Positions 20,024-28,629 of a stretch of DNA of 64,000 nt are shown piece after piece. Every line of letters starts with the position of its first letter. The first letter of the stretch is position 1. The stretch lies in assembly GCF_018282115.1 (NCBI RefSeq), contig NZ_CP054306.1, positions 682,001-746,000 of the forward strand. The letters are read 5' to 3'. Source of the DNA: Synechocystis sp. PCC 7338. GTDB taxonomy: Bacteria > Cyanobacteriota > Cyanobacteriia > Cyanobacteriales > Microcystaceae. The position numbers and the translations under genes are program-made. The notes beneath the pieces are model-generated. The model did not search any database. It saw only the letters and a program-made list of their open reading frames with translations, and was not told the origin of the DNA.

Positions 20024-20061
20024 GACTATAGCGCTTCTATCAGAAAAGTATAGTCATTTTT
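20024..20061 (+). terminator. probable rho-independent terminator after the tRNA nucleotidyltransferase gene
   Basis: TGACTATA and TATAGTCA form a perfect 8-bp stem around a loop of about 17 bases, followed by a run of T residues. The AT-rich stem is weak, but the T-tract and position 23 bp past the stop support termination. Confidence 0.55.
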
Positions 20062-20339
20062 TAAAATAAGACTCTCTAAATTATCCATTTCTTTGAGTAG
20101 GAATTACTATAATTTGTTAAAGGAGAGTTGTAAATAAAAATTAAATTTGCCTCTCCGTGTGAGTATATAAAAACAGATAAAGATTCCATCGTGGAATTGG
20201 CATTAGGATAGTTCAGCTCGGAGATTTATCAGCTAACACCGCTTGATAGGACTCACCACAATAGGTAATAGGTTGCAAGGTAAATGACTTTTTGCTTTTG
20301 CTTATTCCTGTTTTTTCTTTATCCTCAGTGGCGGTAAGG

Positions 20340-20477
20340 AAGCGTTTGAAAAATCGCATTTTCGGCAAAGAATCTCCCTGAATCTCCCTTTTTAAGGGGG
20401 ACTTTTGACCATTTACCCCCTTGCCAAGGCAGGACAGGTAGAATTAGTGAGCATTTTTAGATTTTTCAAACACGCTT
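20340..20477. repeat. 138-bp inverted-repeat element, possible MITE remnant
   Basis: The ends AAGCGTTTGAAAAATC (left) and GATTTTTCAAACACGCTT (right) are inverted copies differing by a 2-base indel. Inside lie a tandem GAATCTCCCT pair (20371-20390) and a CCCTTTTTAAGGG hairpin. No coding capacity and no clear target duplication. This layout fits a non-autonomous element or the remnant of an insertion sequence, and it sits at the island boundary. Confidence 0.5.
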
Positions 20478-20576
20478 TAAAAATTTTCATCCGGTTTTAC
20501 AAATTTACAATTGTCTAGACTATAGTAGAAGAAATGTTTGTTCCCTAAGATTTATTTAATGAATCTTTGCCAAAGT

Positions 20577-22937
20577 ATGGACAAAAAGTTGCTCTCGGAA
20601 CGGGATATTTGCACAAAGTTTATTACGCCAGCCCTAGAAAAAGCGGGGTGGAATCTTCAAACGCAGATCAGGGAGGAATTTTCCCTCACGGATGGGCGCA
20701 TCATTGTGCGGGGGCGCCTCCACACCAGGGCAAAAAATAAGCGAGCGGATTACGTGTTGTTTTACAAGCCCAATATCCCGATCGCCGTTTTGGAAGCCAA
20801 GGATAATAACCACACCGTCGGGGATGGGATTCAACAGGCGTTAGCTTATGGGGAATTGTTGCAAGTGCCCTTTGTGTTTAGCTCCAATGGCGATCGCCTG
20901 TTATTTCACAACAAGATCAACACCGACGGGATTTTAGAAAGAGAACTAGAATTTGAAGCCATGCCCTCCCCTGATACCCTGTGGCGATGGTGGTCAGATC
21001 ATCAGGGATTAACGGAAGACCAGACCAAAATTATCACCCAAGACTATTACAGCGATGGCACTGGCAAAACCCCCCGCTATTACCAACTACTAGCCATTAA
21101 TAAAACTATTGAGGCGATCGCCAAGGGGCAAAATCGAATTTTATTGGTAATGGCTACGGGAACCGGCAAGACCTTCACTGCATTTCAAATTATTTGGCGG
21201 TTGTGGAAGTCGAAAACCAAAAAGCGGATCTTATTTTTAGCGGATCGGAATATCTTAGTGGATCAGACCATGACCAATGACTTCAAACCCTTTGGCTCTG
21301 CCATGACTAAGATAAAAAAGCGGCAGGCAGATAAGTCTTATGAAATTTATCTTTGTCTGTATCAAGCCGTCACAAGTAACGAAGCAGAAAAAAATATTTA
21401 TAGGCAATTTAGTCCCCAACTTTTTGACCTAATCATTATTGATGAATGTCATCGGGGCAGTGCCTCAGAGGATTCTGCTTGGCGTAGTATCTTAGAATAT
21501 TTTTCTAGGGCAACCCAAATTGGACTAACAGCAACCCCAAAAGAAACAAAAAATGTTTCTAACATTGATTATTTTGGTGAATCAATTTATACCTATTCCC
21601 TCCGTGAAGGTATTAATGACGGCTTTCTTGCTCCCTATAAAGTAATTCGTATTGATATTGACAAAGATGTTTTTGGCTGGCGACCTTCCAAGGGAATGAA
21701 GGATAAATACGGTCAAAAAATTGAAGATCGAGTCTATAACCAGCGAGACTTTGATAAAGTACTGATTTTAAATCGGCGCACAGATTTGGTTGCCGCTAAA
21801 ATCACCGAATATTTAAAAGTCACCAATCGCTTTGACAAGACCATTGTATTTTGTGAAAACATTGACCACGCTAGACGAATGCGGCAAGCATTAACTAATG
21901 CCAACAGTGACTTAGCCGCAGAAAACTATAAATATGTTATGCAAATCACTGGGGATAATAAGGAAGGAAAAGCTGAATTAGATAACTTTATTTTTCCTGA
22001 AAGTGTTTATCCTGTCATTGTCACCACTTCCAAATTAATGACCACTGGGGTTGATGCCAAAACTTGTAAATTGATTGTGTTGGATCAGCGCATTCAATCC
22101 ATGACGGAATTCAAGCAAATTATTGGGCGGGGAACCCGCATTGATGAGGATTACGGTAAATTATCCTTCACCATTATGGACTTTAAACAAGCAACTAAAC
22201 TGTTTGCCGACCCCGACTTTGATGGTGATCCTGTACGGGTTTATGAACCAGGAAAAGATGACCCGGTCGTGCCGCCAGAAGTGACAGGAGAGGGGAAAGA
22301 ACCGGATCAAAAAACAGAAGATAACGATCAATTTCTGCCGAATGATGGGGAAGACGGTACGGGGAGAGGGGTTCCCCCTGAGCCAAAGTTTAACGATAAC
22401 GTCAAAGTCAGGGTGGCATCGGAGCGGGTGCAATATTACGACGTTGAGGGTAAGTTAATCACGGAATCCCTCAAGGATTACACTCGCAATGCCCTCAGCC
22501 AAAACTATCAATGCCTAGATGAATTTCTCCGACGCTGGAGTACAGCGGATAAAAAGCAGACAGTCATTGAGGAATTAGCAAAGCAAGGGGTCTTTTTTGA
22601 AGCCCTAGCGGAAGAGGTGGGCAAAGATTATGACCCGTTTGATTTAATCTGCCATGTGGTCTGGGATGAACCCCCTTTGACTCGCCAGGAAAGGGCCAGG
22701 GAAGTTAAAAAGCGTAATTACTTTGCCAAATATGGAGACCAGGCCCGAAGGGTGTTAGAGGCGTTATTGGATAAGTATGCCGATGAAGGCATTGAAGCGG
22801 TGGAGGAACCACAAATTCTCAACATCAACCCCTTTACGGAAATGGGAACTGCCATGGAATTGGTCAAGGCCTTTGGCGGCATTAAGGGTTATCAGCAGGC
22901 AATACGGGAGTTAGAGCGGGAACTGTATCGGGCTTAA
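20577..22937 (+). CDS. hsdR: type I restriction enzyme, R subunit HsdR
   Basis: 786-residue restriction and translocation subunit. N-terminal PD-(D/E)xK nuclease ([20 protein letters not shown], about residues 56-75), then a superfamily 2 helicase with Walker [16 protein letters not shown]-box variant [15 protein letters not shown], and motif [12 protein letters not shown]. The C-terminus after an acidic linker resembles the EcoEI-type R C-terminal domain. ATG choices are 20559 and 20577; the latter gives [16 protein letters not shown], a usual beginning. It is separated from hsdM by two minus-strand genes. Appears intact. Confidence 0.93.
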   Translation: MDKKLLSERDICTKFITPALEKAGWNLQTQIREEFSLTDGRIIVRGRLHTRAKNKRADYVLFYKPNIPIAVLEAKDNNHTVGDGIQQALAYGELLQVPFVFSSNGDRLLFHNKINTDGILERELEFEAMPSPDTLWRWWSDHQGLTEDQTKIITQDYYSDGTGKTPRYYQLLAINKTIEAIAKGQNRILLVMATGTGKTFTAFQIIWRLWKSKTKKRILFLADRNILVDQTMTNDFKPFGSAMTKIKKRQADKSYEIYLCLYQAVTSNEAEKNIYRQFSPQLFDLIIIDECHRGSASEDSAWRSILEYFSRATQIGLTATPKETKNVSNIDYFGESIYTYSLREGINDGFLAPYKVIRIDIDKDVFGWRPSKGMKDKYGQKIEDRVYNQRDFDKVLILNRRTDLVAAKITEYLKVTNRFDKTIVFCENIDHARRMRQALTNANSDLAAENYKYVMQITGDNKEGKAELDNFIFPESVYPVIVTTSKLMTTGVDAKTCKLIVLDQRIQSMTEFKQIIGRGTRIDEDYGKLSFTIMDFKQATKLFADPDFDGDPVRVYEPGKDDPVVPPEVTGEGKEPDQKTEDNDQFLPNDGEDGTGRGVPPEPKFNDNVKVRVASERVQYYDVEGKLITESLKDYTRNALSQNYQCLDEFLRRWSTADKKQTVIEELAKQGVFFEALAEEVGKDYDPFDLICHVVWDEPPLTRQERAREVKKRNYFAKYGDQARRVLEALLDKYADEGIEAVEEPQILNINPFTEMGTAMELVKAFGGIKGYQQAIRELERELYRA

Positions 22938-22977
22938 AATAATTAAAATACAAGCATGTTTTTGTTTTTATAAAAAT

Positions 22978-23484
22978 TTAGTCTTCTTCTTGTTCACTGT
23001 CTCTGTTCGATGCTTCGGTTTGCTTTTCCTTAATTCTGTTGTAAGCATCTGTGCCGTAAATAATGGTTGATACACCAGCCAAGGAAGCAACAATTGCCAC
23101 AGCCGTTTTTTCTTTGCCAAAATAGGCAAGTCCGCCAGCAGTTAATATTGCCACTAAAATAACCAACTTACCAAGTTTAGAAGCCAACAATGATCTACGA
23201 TGGTTTTTGTTAAATATTTCTTTTTGGGTTTCCAAGATAGATTTTTCTTGCTCTATTTCTAATAATTCAATTTTTCGCTGATGTTCAGCTCCGACAAAAA
23301 GCTCAGTTAGATACTTTTCCGCAAACCCTGGCACTAATTTATTATAAGCTTCTAGCTCACTAGCTTCTATTGGTCCTTGACGGTAGGTGATTTGTTGAAT
23401 ACCATGCTTATCATCAATCAATTTTTGGGGATAAGACAAGTCTAAATTTTTAGGCTCTGCTTGGTATTTGCCAGGATTTTCCAT
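22978..23484 (-). CDS. DUF2335-like membrane protein
   Basis: 168 residues. An N-terminal soluble part with EASELEAYNKLVPGFAEKYL is followed by a helical stretch (HQRKIELLEIEQEKSILET), then two hydrophobic segments (KLVILVAILTAGGLAYFG and AVAIVASLAGVSTIIYG) and a charged tail. This arrangement matches the DUF2335 family of predicted small membrane proteins, function unknown. It lies between hsdR and hsdM on the opposite strand, convergent with hsdR 40 bp away, and probably follows the 74-residue gene in one transcript. Confidence 0.72.
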   Translation of the reverse strand: MENPGKYQAEPKNLDLSYPQKLIDDKHGIQQITYRQGPIEASELEAYNKLVPGFAEKYLTELFVGAEHQRKIELLEIEQEKSILETQKEIFNKNHRRSLLASKLGKLVILVAILTAGGLAYFGKEKTAVAIVASLAGVSTIIYGTDAYNRIKEKQTEASNRDSEQEED

Positions 23485-23505
23485 AATAGCCGAGCACTAT
23501 TTTTG

Positions 23506-23730
23506 TTAAACAAGACTAGGGTGTTTCGTCTCTACATCGATCATTTTCTGATTAATTTTTGTCGCCGCAATATTGAATGAACGACTGCTAACAACAATAA
23601 CTTTGCCAGATTTTTTTCTCACGGAACTAACTGAAAAATCATCTCGCATAGCACCGCTAACATCAAAGAGGCGGGTAATTCCTTCTTTCATTGATGGCAT
23701 TCTGTAGCGTAAATTAGTTTTTAGCGACAT
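23506..23730 (-). CDS. small conserved hypothetical protein upstream of the DUF2335 gene
   Basis: 74 residues, basic, no membrane segment (MSLKTNLRYRMPSMKEGITR; later SGKVIVVSSRSFNI). Not assigned to a family. It ends 21 bp before the DUF2335 start in the same orientation, so the two are likely co-transcribed. The natural composition and tight spacing argue that it is real. Function unknown. Confidence 0.55.
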   Translation of the reverse strand: MSLKTNLRYRMPSMKEGITRLFDVSGAMRDDFSVSSVRKKSGKVIVVSSRSFNIAATKINQKMIDVETKHPSLV

Positions 23731-23869
23731 GGCTATCAGCGATATTCAAAATGGGCAGTGATTGTTTGGTAACTATAAATCCAGCCTAAAGGTGCTAGAT
23801 ATAAGTTTCGTGCTAGGCCCATAATAGACGACAGCAAGCTACTTGGCAAAAGCTTATCAAGGGATAAAT

Positions 23870-25312
23870 ATGGCGATCGCCACTTTGGTTAAAAGCATTC
23901 AAGACATTATGCGCAAGGATACGGGGGTGGACGGGGATGCCCAACGTATTAGCCAGTTAACTTGGTTGTTATTCCTGAAAATCTTTGATGATAAGGAGCA
24001 GGAGTGGGAATTTTTAGTGCCGGGTTATCAGTCCCCCCTGGCGGTAAAGTACCGCTGGTCAAGCTGGGCTAAGAATCAAGAAGGCATGACCGGGGAGGAG
24101 TTGGTCGAGTTTGTTAATAACGATCTATTTCCCACCTTGAAAGGATTAGCGACGGCGGCGGGGGTATCCAATCAGGGCAAGGTAATTGGCTCCGTGTTTG
24201 AGGATGCCTACAACTATATGAAGTCGGGGACATTGTTGCGCCAGGTGATTAACGTCATTGAGCAGGATGTGGATTTTAATTCCTCGGAAGATCGCCATTT
24301 GTTTAACGATATTTACGAGAAAATTCTGGCGGATCTGCAATCGGCGGGCAATGCGGGGGAATATTACACCCCCAGGGCCGTGACCCAATTTATGGTGGAT
24401 ATTCTCAACCCCCAATTGGGGGAGTCTATTCTCGATCCGGCCTGTGGCACGGGGGGCTTTTTGACCTGTGCAATCGAGTATTTACGGCAACAGGTGAAGA
24501 CCGCCGACGATAGCAACCTATTGCAGGCGACAGTGCATGGCATTGAGAAAAAGCCTTTGCCCCACATGCTAGCGATGACCAATATGATGTTGCACGGGAT
24601 TGATGTGCCCACCAATATCCGCCATGACAATACCTTGGCCAAGCCATTACGGGATTACAAGCCAGCAGAACGGGTAGATCTCATCATCACAAACCCACCC
24701 TTTGGGGGTATGGAGGAGGATGGCATTGAGGAAAATTTTCCAACTAAGTACCGCACCAGGGAAACGGCAGACCTATTTATGGGTTTGATCATGCACCTGC
24801 TCAAAAATGAGGGGGGAAGGGCCGGAGTTGTTTTGCCCGATGGCTTTTTATTTGGGGAAGGGGTAAAAACAACCCTCAAACAGGAGTTGTTGGCGGGGTT
24901 TAATCTGCACACTATTGTCCGTTTACCAAAGGGTGTATTTAGTCCCTACACCAGTATTTCCACCAATATTTTGTTTTTTGAGAAGGAAAAACCCACGGAA
25001 ACAGTTTGGTTTTTTGAACATCCCTACCCACCGGGCTATAAGTCTTACTCCCGTTCTAAGCCGTTGACTATTCAGGAGTTTGACCGGGAAAAGGCTTGGT
25101 GGAATAACCGAGAGCAAAATGAGTATGCTTGGCCGATGTCGGCTAAGGAGATTGCAGACCGTAACTATAATCTCGACTGCAAAAATCCCCATCAAGAAAC
25201 TATTGATCATGGCGATCCAGCGGATTTGATGGCAGAATTTTTGGAAATTTCCCAACAGGTTAAGGAGATTCAAGGATTGTTGAAATCGGAATTAGTGCAG
25301 GCGTTGGGTTAA
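23870..25312 (+). CDS. hsdM: type I restriction-modification DNA adenine methyltransferase HsdM
   Basis: 480-residue N6-adenine methyltransferase subunit. N-terminal HsdM helical domain (LVKSIQDIMRKDTGVDGDAQ), the AGEYYTPRAVTQFMVD segment, SAM motif ILDPACGTGGFL and catalytic motif IITNPPFGG. It modifies host DNA with HsdS and is needed by HsdR. The ATG at 23870 (AAGGGA seven to ten bases upstream) was chosen over a TTG at 23843. Intact. hsdS is unusually far: 1.7 kb of toxin-antitoxin genes separate them. Confidence 0.94.
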   Translation: MAIATLVKSIQDIMRKDTGVDGDAQRISQLTWLLFLKIFDDKEQEWEFLVPGYQSPLAVKYRWSSWAKNQEGMTGEELVEFVNNDLFPTLKGLATAAGVSNQGKVIGSVFEDAYNYMKSGTLLRQVINVIEQDVDFNSSEDRHLFNDIYEKILADLQSAGNAGEYYTPRAVTQFMVDILNPQLGESILDPACGTGGFLTCAIEYLRQQVKTADDSNLLQATVHGIEKKPLPHMLAMTNMMLHGIDVPTNIRHDNTLAKPLRDYKPAERVDLIITNPPFGGMEEDGIEENFPTKYRTRETADLFMGLIMHLLKNEGGRAGVVLPDGFLFGEGVKTTLKQELLAGFNLHTIVRLPKGVFSPYTSISTNILFFEKEKPTETVWFFEHPYPPGYKSYSRSKPLTIQEFDREKAWWNNREQNEYAWPMSAKEIADRNYNLDCKNPHQETIDHGDPADLMAEFLEISQQVKEIQGLLKSELVQALG

Positions 25313-25317
25313 TCTGA

Positions 25318-25342
25318 TATAATTATCTTTTGTATAATTATA
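25318..25342. promoter_or_regulatory. tandem TATAATTAT repeats upstream of the mazE-like gene, probable promoter/operator
   Basis: TATAATTAT occurs at 25318-25326 and 25333-25341, 15 bp apart; the second extends to a 10-bp palindrome TATAATTATA. Both contain -10-like TATAAT. AbrB-type antitoxins commonly bind repeats over their own promoter, so this is a candidate autoregulatory site. AGGGGATAAG just downstream is the ribosome-binding site. Confidence 0.55.
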
Positions 25343-25351
25343 GGGGATAAG

Positions 25352-25603
25352 ATGGAAGTTGAGTTAAGGAAATGGGGCAATAGTCTAGGGCTACGGATTC
25401 CCCATAAGTTGGCTGTCAGTTGGGAATTAAATGACCAGACAGTGGTGGATTTGGTAGAGACAGAGCAGGGGTTAATGATTCAGAAAAAGCTATCTCCCCC
25501 CAATCTGACATCGTTGTTGGCCTCTATTCCCCCGGATTTTACCTATCCTGATGATGTGGTGGATTTTGTGGCTAGTGCTCCCCAAGGGCAAGAGGTACTA
25601 TGA
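25352..25603 (+). CDS. MazE-like AbrB-fold antitoxin
   Basis: 83 residues. The N-terminal MEVELRKWGNSLGLRIPHKL is the swapped-hairpin AbrB/MazE DNA-binding motif; the acidic C-terminus (IPPDFTYPDDVVDF) is of the kind that wraps around and blocks a MazF toxin. It overlaps the following mazF-like gene by ATGA. Together they form the only complete toxin-antitoxin pair in the island. Confidence 0.88.
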   Translation: MEVELRKWGNSLGLRIPHKLAVSWELNDQTVVDLVETEQGLMIQKKLSPPNLTSLLASIPPDFTYPDDVVDFVASAPQGQEVL

Positions 25604-25950
25604 GCGATCAGTCTTTTCCAGAGCGGGGAATGGTCATTCGCCTAAATTTGAACCCCACAGAGGGACGGGAACAAGAGGGGGAAGCCCGACCTTGTTTGGT
25701 GTTGAGTCATACGGCTTTTAATCAGGCGCGTAATGGCTTGGCGATCGTTGCCCCGATTACCAGTACCCTGAAGCCAGAAATTCAGACGTTAATCCCGATT
25801 CCTGCCGACTATCGGATTAAGGGATCTGTGATCGCGGAACAGGTACGAACGGTGGATTTAAGTTTACGTTGGTGGCGCGATACGGGGGAGATTATGGCGG
25901 CTTCTTTTGTGGATCAGGTTGTCAGTGTTCTTAAGTTGATTGTTGATTAA
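25600..25950 (+). CDS. MazF-like endoribonuclease toxin (intact)
   Basis: 116 residues with the PemK/MazF fold order: RGMVIRLNLNPTEGREQEGE, then RPCLVLSHTAFNQARNGLAIVAPIT and GSVIAEQVRTVDLSLRW. The family's conserved Arg and the Thr/Ser of VAPIT and EQVRTVD are present. Expected to cut mRNA at specific short sequences when free. Starts inside the antitoxin stop (ATGA), as expected for translational coupling. No disabling change seen. Confidence 0.88.
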   Translation: MSDQSFPERGMVIRLNLNPTEGREQEGEARPCLVLSHTAFNQARNGLAIVAPITSTLKPEIQTLIPIPADYRIKGSVIAEQVRTVDLSLRWWRDTGEIMAASFVDQVVSVLKLIVD

Positions 25951-26008
25951 CTAGCAAAGATTTATAGATTTTTTGATGTGTTTTTCTAAATTCAATTAAG
26001 AGGTAAAA

Positions 26009-26302
26009 ATGATTACTCGTGAAGCGGTACTTGACTGTTTAAAGATCCATCGTTCTGAATTGGAAAGAATGGGAGTTAAATTTTTACGTCTTTTTGGTTC
26101 AGTGGCAAGAAATGAGGCAACGGAAAAAAGTGACCTTGATTTCTTAGTAGATTTTTTTGAAACACCTTCTTTGTTTGAATTACTTAAGGTGCAACACTTT
26201 TTGGAAGATTTATTTCAATGCAAGGTTGATCTAGGAATGGAACAGTCTTTGCGAGAACATTTGAGAAAACCTGTTTTAGAGGACGTGATTTATGCCTTTT
26301 AG
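26009..26302 (+). CDS. MNT-type minimal nucleotidyltransferase antitoxin (MntA-like)
   Basis: 97 residues of the minimal nucleotidyltransferase fold: LRLFGSVARNEATEKSDLDFLVDF carries the GSxARxE...SDxDxxV catalytic motif. In the MNT-HEPN systems this enzyme AMPylates and silences a HEPN ribonuclease encoded immediately downstream. Here the partner is missing except for about ten codons that overlap its 3' end. The antitoxin itself appears catalytically complete. Confidence 0.87.
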   Translation: MITREAVLDCLKIHRSELERMGVKFLRLFGSVARNEATEKSDLDFLVDFFETPSLFELLKVQHFLEDLFQCKVDLGMEQSLREHLRKPVLEDVIYAF

Positions 26303-26324
26303 AAATTATGAACTAAAGCTATGA
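26292..26324 (+). pseudogene. remnant of a HEPN toxin gene start (ten codons)
   Basis: An ATG inside the MNT stop region opens MPFRNYELKL and then a TGA. HEPN partners of MNT genes often overlap the MNT stop in this way and begin with MPxRxWxLRxQDI-like sequence, so this looks like the surviving start of a deleted toxin. The match is short. No further HEPN sequence (RxxxxH motif) is found in the next 140 bp. Confidence 0.45.
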
Positions 26325-26464
26325 TGAAATCAGGAATTGCCCAAAATTAATAACCTATTTTATGCTTACTCCTAATTTTCCAATACTTCAAAATCTGCCA
26401 AAGTCTTTACCGCTCAATGGTACTGTCTAAAAGAACAATTAATCTTAATCAAGAAGTGAAAGCA

Positions 26465-26689
26465 ATGTTAACGTTTGAAAAACTGTTAGATAACATAGAA
26501 GATTTACCGATTGATCAGCAAGAATTATTAATGAATATTGTCTCCCATCGGTTAGCTGACAAACGTCGCCAGCAATTAGCCCAAGAGTGTCAAGAAGGTT
26601 TAGTAGAGTTTCGTTCAGGTCAATTAAAACGCATGACGGCAGAGGAGGCAATCGCCGATTTACATAATTTTTTAGCAGAGCCAGAATGA
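26465..26689 (+). CDS. RelB-like antitoxin of a RelBE-type pair
   Basis: 74 residues from ATG 26465 (MLTFEKLLDNIEDLPIDQQE). Helical, with an acidic-to-basic pattern and a C-terminal LKRMTAEEAIADLHNFLAE typical of small cyanobacterial antitoxins paired with RelE/ParE toxins. An earlier start at 26417 is possible but adds unconserved-looking sequence. The stop overlaps the toxin ATG (ATGA). Intact, although its partner is not. Confidence 0.75.
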   Translation: MLTFEKLLDNIEDLPIDQQELLMNIVSHRLADKRRQQLAQECQEGLVEFRSGQLKRMTAEEAIADLHNFLAEPE

Positions 26690-26973
26690 AACGAAAAATT
26701 GTTATCACATCTCGCTTTAAGCGGTCATTGTGAAAATTTGTTAAGGGAAATCAGCGCCTAGAACGACAAATTGAAGAATCATTATCAGTAATGGCTAATG
26801 ATGTTTATGCTCCAAATCTAGCTACCCATCGTTTAAAAGGTAATTTAGAGGGTTTTAAGGCTTGTTCTTGTGGCTATGATTGCCGTATTATTTTTACGAT
26901 TGAAATTGACATGGATACCGGACAAGAATTAATTGTTTTGTTAAATGTTGGTTCCCATGATGATGTTTATTAA
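26686..26973 (+). pseudogene. RelE-like toxin gene with an in-frame TGA at codon 16
   Basis: Reading from ATG 26686, codons 1-15 give MKRKIVITSRFKRSL, then TGA (26731-26733), then the same frame continues KFVKGNQRLERQIEES and on to HRLKGNLEGFKACSCGYDCR, ending in LLNVGSHDDVY. This is the RelE/YafQ-like mRNA interferase pattern. The expected residue at the stop is Arg (CGA changed to TGA by one transition would explain it). Translation from the downstream ATG 26791 could give a 60-residue C-terminal fragment lacking the N-terminal helices. Frame continuity on both sides supports a recent nonsense mutation. Confidence 0.82.
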
Positions 26974-26988
26974 TTTTCAAACTTTCTA

Positions 26989-28629
26989 ATGATTTTTACT
27001 GCTGATGTTTTACTAGATAGGTATTTTGAAACGGCGTTTTCTGCTCCTGATGGCATTAAGCGGTTACGGGAATTGATTCTCACTTTGGCAATGCAGGGGA
27101 AGTTAGTGCCGCAAGATCCCAGTGATCAATCGGCTGGGGAGTTGTTAAAGGAAATTGAGGCGGAAAAGCAGGCATTAATTAAGGCGGGAAAAATTAAGAA
27201 GCAGAAGCCTTTACCGGAGATTACAGCAGAAGAAATTCCCTATGAGTTGCCTGAGAGTTGGGAATGGGTGAGACTAATAGAACTTGGTTTTTGGGCGACT
27301 GGTTCGGGTTTTTCGAATAATATTCAAGGAGATACCTCGCAAGAAATTCTTATGTGTAAGGTAAGTGATATGAATATTATTGGAAATGAAAAGTTTATTC
27401 GCATAGCAAATAATACTATTTCAGAAGAGTTAGCATTACAAAAGAAAACAAATATTCATGAACCCAATACTATAATTTTTCCAAAAATTGGCGGAGCAAT
27501 TGCAACAAACAAAAGAAGGATTTTAATAAAAAGGACTGCTATTGATAATAATTGTCTTGGCATAAAACCTCATAAAAAGATTTATATAGAATGGATGTAT
27601 AAACTGTTAGAATCTTTTGATTTTTCTCAATATCAATCTGGAACTTCAGTCCCTGCAATTAGTCAAGGAACAATTGGTTTAATAGTTTTAGGTCTACCTC
27701 TAATAGCCCAACAAAAGCGCATTGTCGAAAAAGTTGATCGCCTGATGGCCCAATGTGACCAATTAGAGCAACTCCAGCGAGAACGGGAACAGAAACGCAT
27801 CCTGATTCATACAGCGGCACGGGAAAAACTATTAAAAGCCTCGGATCAGGAAACCTTTGGCCAGGCTTGGGATTTTATCAAGGAAAACTTTGGCGACTTG
27901 TACGCAGTTAAGGAAAACGTCACCAGTCTCCGCCAAGCCATTTTGCAATTGGCAGTAATGGGCAAACTCGTCCCCCAAGATCCCGGCGATCCACCTGCCA
28001 GTCATTTGTTAAAGGAAATTGAAGTAGAGAAGCAACGGTTAATTAAAGAGGGTAAACTTAAAAAGCAAAAGCCCCTACCTGAAATTACAGCCGATGAAAT
28101 TCCCTATGATTTACCCGATAGTTGGGAATGGGTTAGGCTTGGAAGCCTATTCCGAGTTACTTCTGGGACAAATTTAACAAAAGAAAAGATGAAGGATGGT
28201 AAAATTCCTGTTTATGGTGGAAATGGCGTGACTGGATATCATGATGAATTTAATACTGAAAAATCAACTATTGTAATTGGACGAGTTGGGTATTACTGTG
28301 GAAGTATTCATTTAACTCCCGAAAAAGCATGGGTAACTGATAATGCTTTTTTTACAATTTACGATGAGGAAAGAATTTATCAAAATTTTGTTATTTGGCT
28401 TTTTAAGACAATTAATCTTCAGACTGACAAAAGCGCAACCGCTCAACCTGTTATATCAGGCAGTAAAATATACCCTATTCTCATCCCCCTTCCCCCACTG
28501 CCCGAACAACACCGCATCGTCGCAAAAGTGGACGCATTAATGACATTGTGCGATCGCCTAGAAACCCAAATTGACCAACAAAACGCCAAACAAACCCAAC
28601 TCTTAGAATCAGTGATGGCAGAGTTTTAA
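26989..28629 (+). CDS. hsdS: type I restriction-modification specificity subunit HsdS
   Basis: 546 residues with two target-recognition domains, each followed by a conserved helical region (for example IVEKVDRLMAQCDQLEQLQ and IVAKVDALMTLCDRLETQI). These set the two halves of the bipartite DNA site. The region before each domain is a near-duplicate (204 bp, offset 864 bp). The first recognition domain (about 27290-27700) is much more AT-rich than the rest, suggesting exchange of this domain. No stop or frameshift, so the R-M system appears complete. Confidence 0.92.
   Translation: MIFTADVLLDRYFETAFSAPDGIKRLRELILTLAMQGKLVPQDPSDQSAGELLKEIEAEKQALIKAGKIKKQKPLPEITAEEIPYELPESWEWVRLIELGFWATGSGFSNNIQGDTSQEILMCKVSDMNIIGNEKFIRIANNTISEELALQKKTNIHEPNTIIFPKIGGAIATNKRRILIKRTAIDNNCLGIKPHKKIYIEWMYKLLESFDFSQYQSGTSVPAISQGTIGLIVLGLPLIAQQKRIVEKVDRLMAQCDQLEQLQREREQKRILIHTAAREKLLKASDQETFGQAWDFIKENFGDLYAVKENVTSLRQAILQLAVMGKLVPQDPGDPPASHLLKEIEVEKQRLIKEGKLKKQKPLPEITADEIPYDLPDSWEWVRLGSLFRVTSGTNLTKEKMKDGKIPVYGGNGVTGYHDEFNTEKSTIVIGRVGYYCGSIHLTPEKAWVTDNAFFTIYDEERIYQNFVIWLFKTINLQTDKSATAQPVISGSKIYPILIPLPPLPEQHRIVAKVDALMTLCDRLETQIDQQNAKQTQLLESVMAEF
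27073..27276 (+). repeat. HsdS internal repeat, copy 1
   Basis: Encodes the segment ending KKQKPLPEITAEEIPY and SWEWVRL before recognition domain 1. It aligns without gaps to 27937-28140. Such repeats allow recombination that swaps or duplicates recognition domains. Confidence 0.85.
27937..28140 (+). repeat. HsdS internal repeat, copy 2
   Basis: Second copy, encoding KKQKPLPEITADEIPY and SWEWVRL before recognition domain 2; offset 864 bp from copy 1. Confidence 0.85.

Larger units (their letters stand above)
20002..20576. other. intergenic boundary between the core genome and the restriction island
   Basis: 575 bp without a supported gene. It holds a terminator-like hairpin (20024-20061), an inverted-repeat element (20340-20477) and, just before hsdR, TATAGT (about 20521-20526) as a possible -10. 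AT-rich relative to the upstream gene. No tRNA or attachment-site duplication was recognised. Confidence 0.55.

Noticed and set aside
20200-20260. Stretch resembling a tRNA arm (GTTCAGCTCGGAG)
   Set aside because: No cloverleaf can be drawn and there is no T-arm consensus.
20577-28629. Prophage or CRISPR content in the island
   Set aside because: No phage structural genes, integrase or spaced direct repeats were seen; the repeats are confined to hsdS and to the mazE upstream region.
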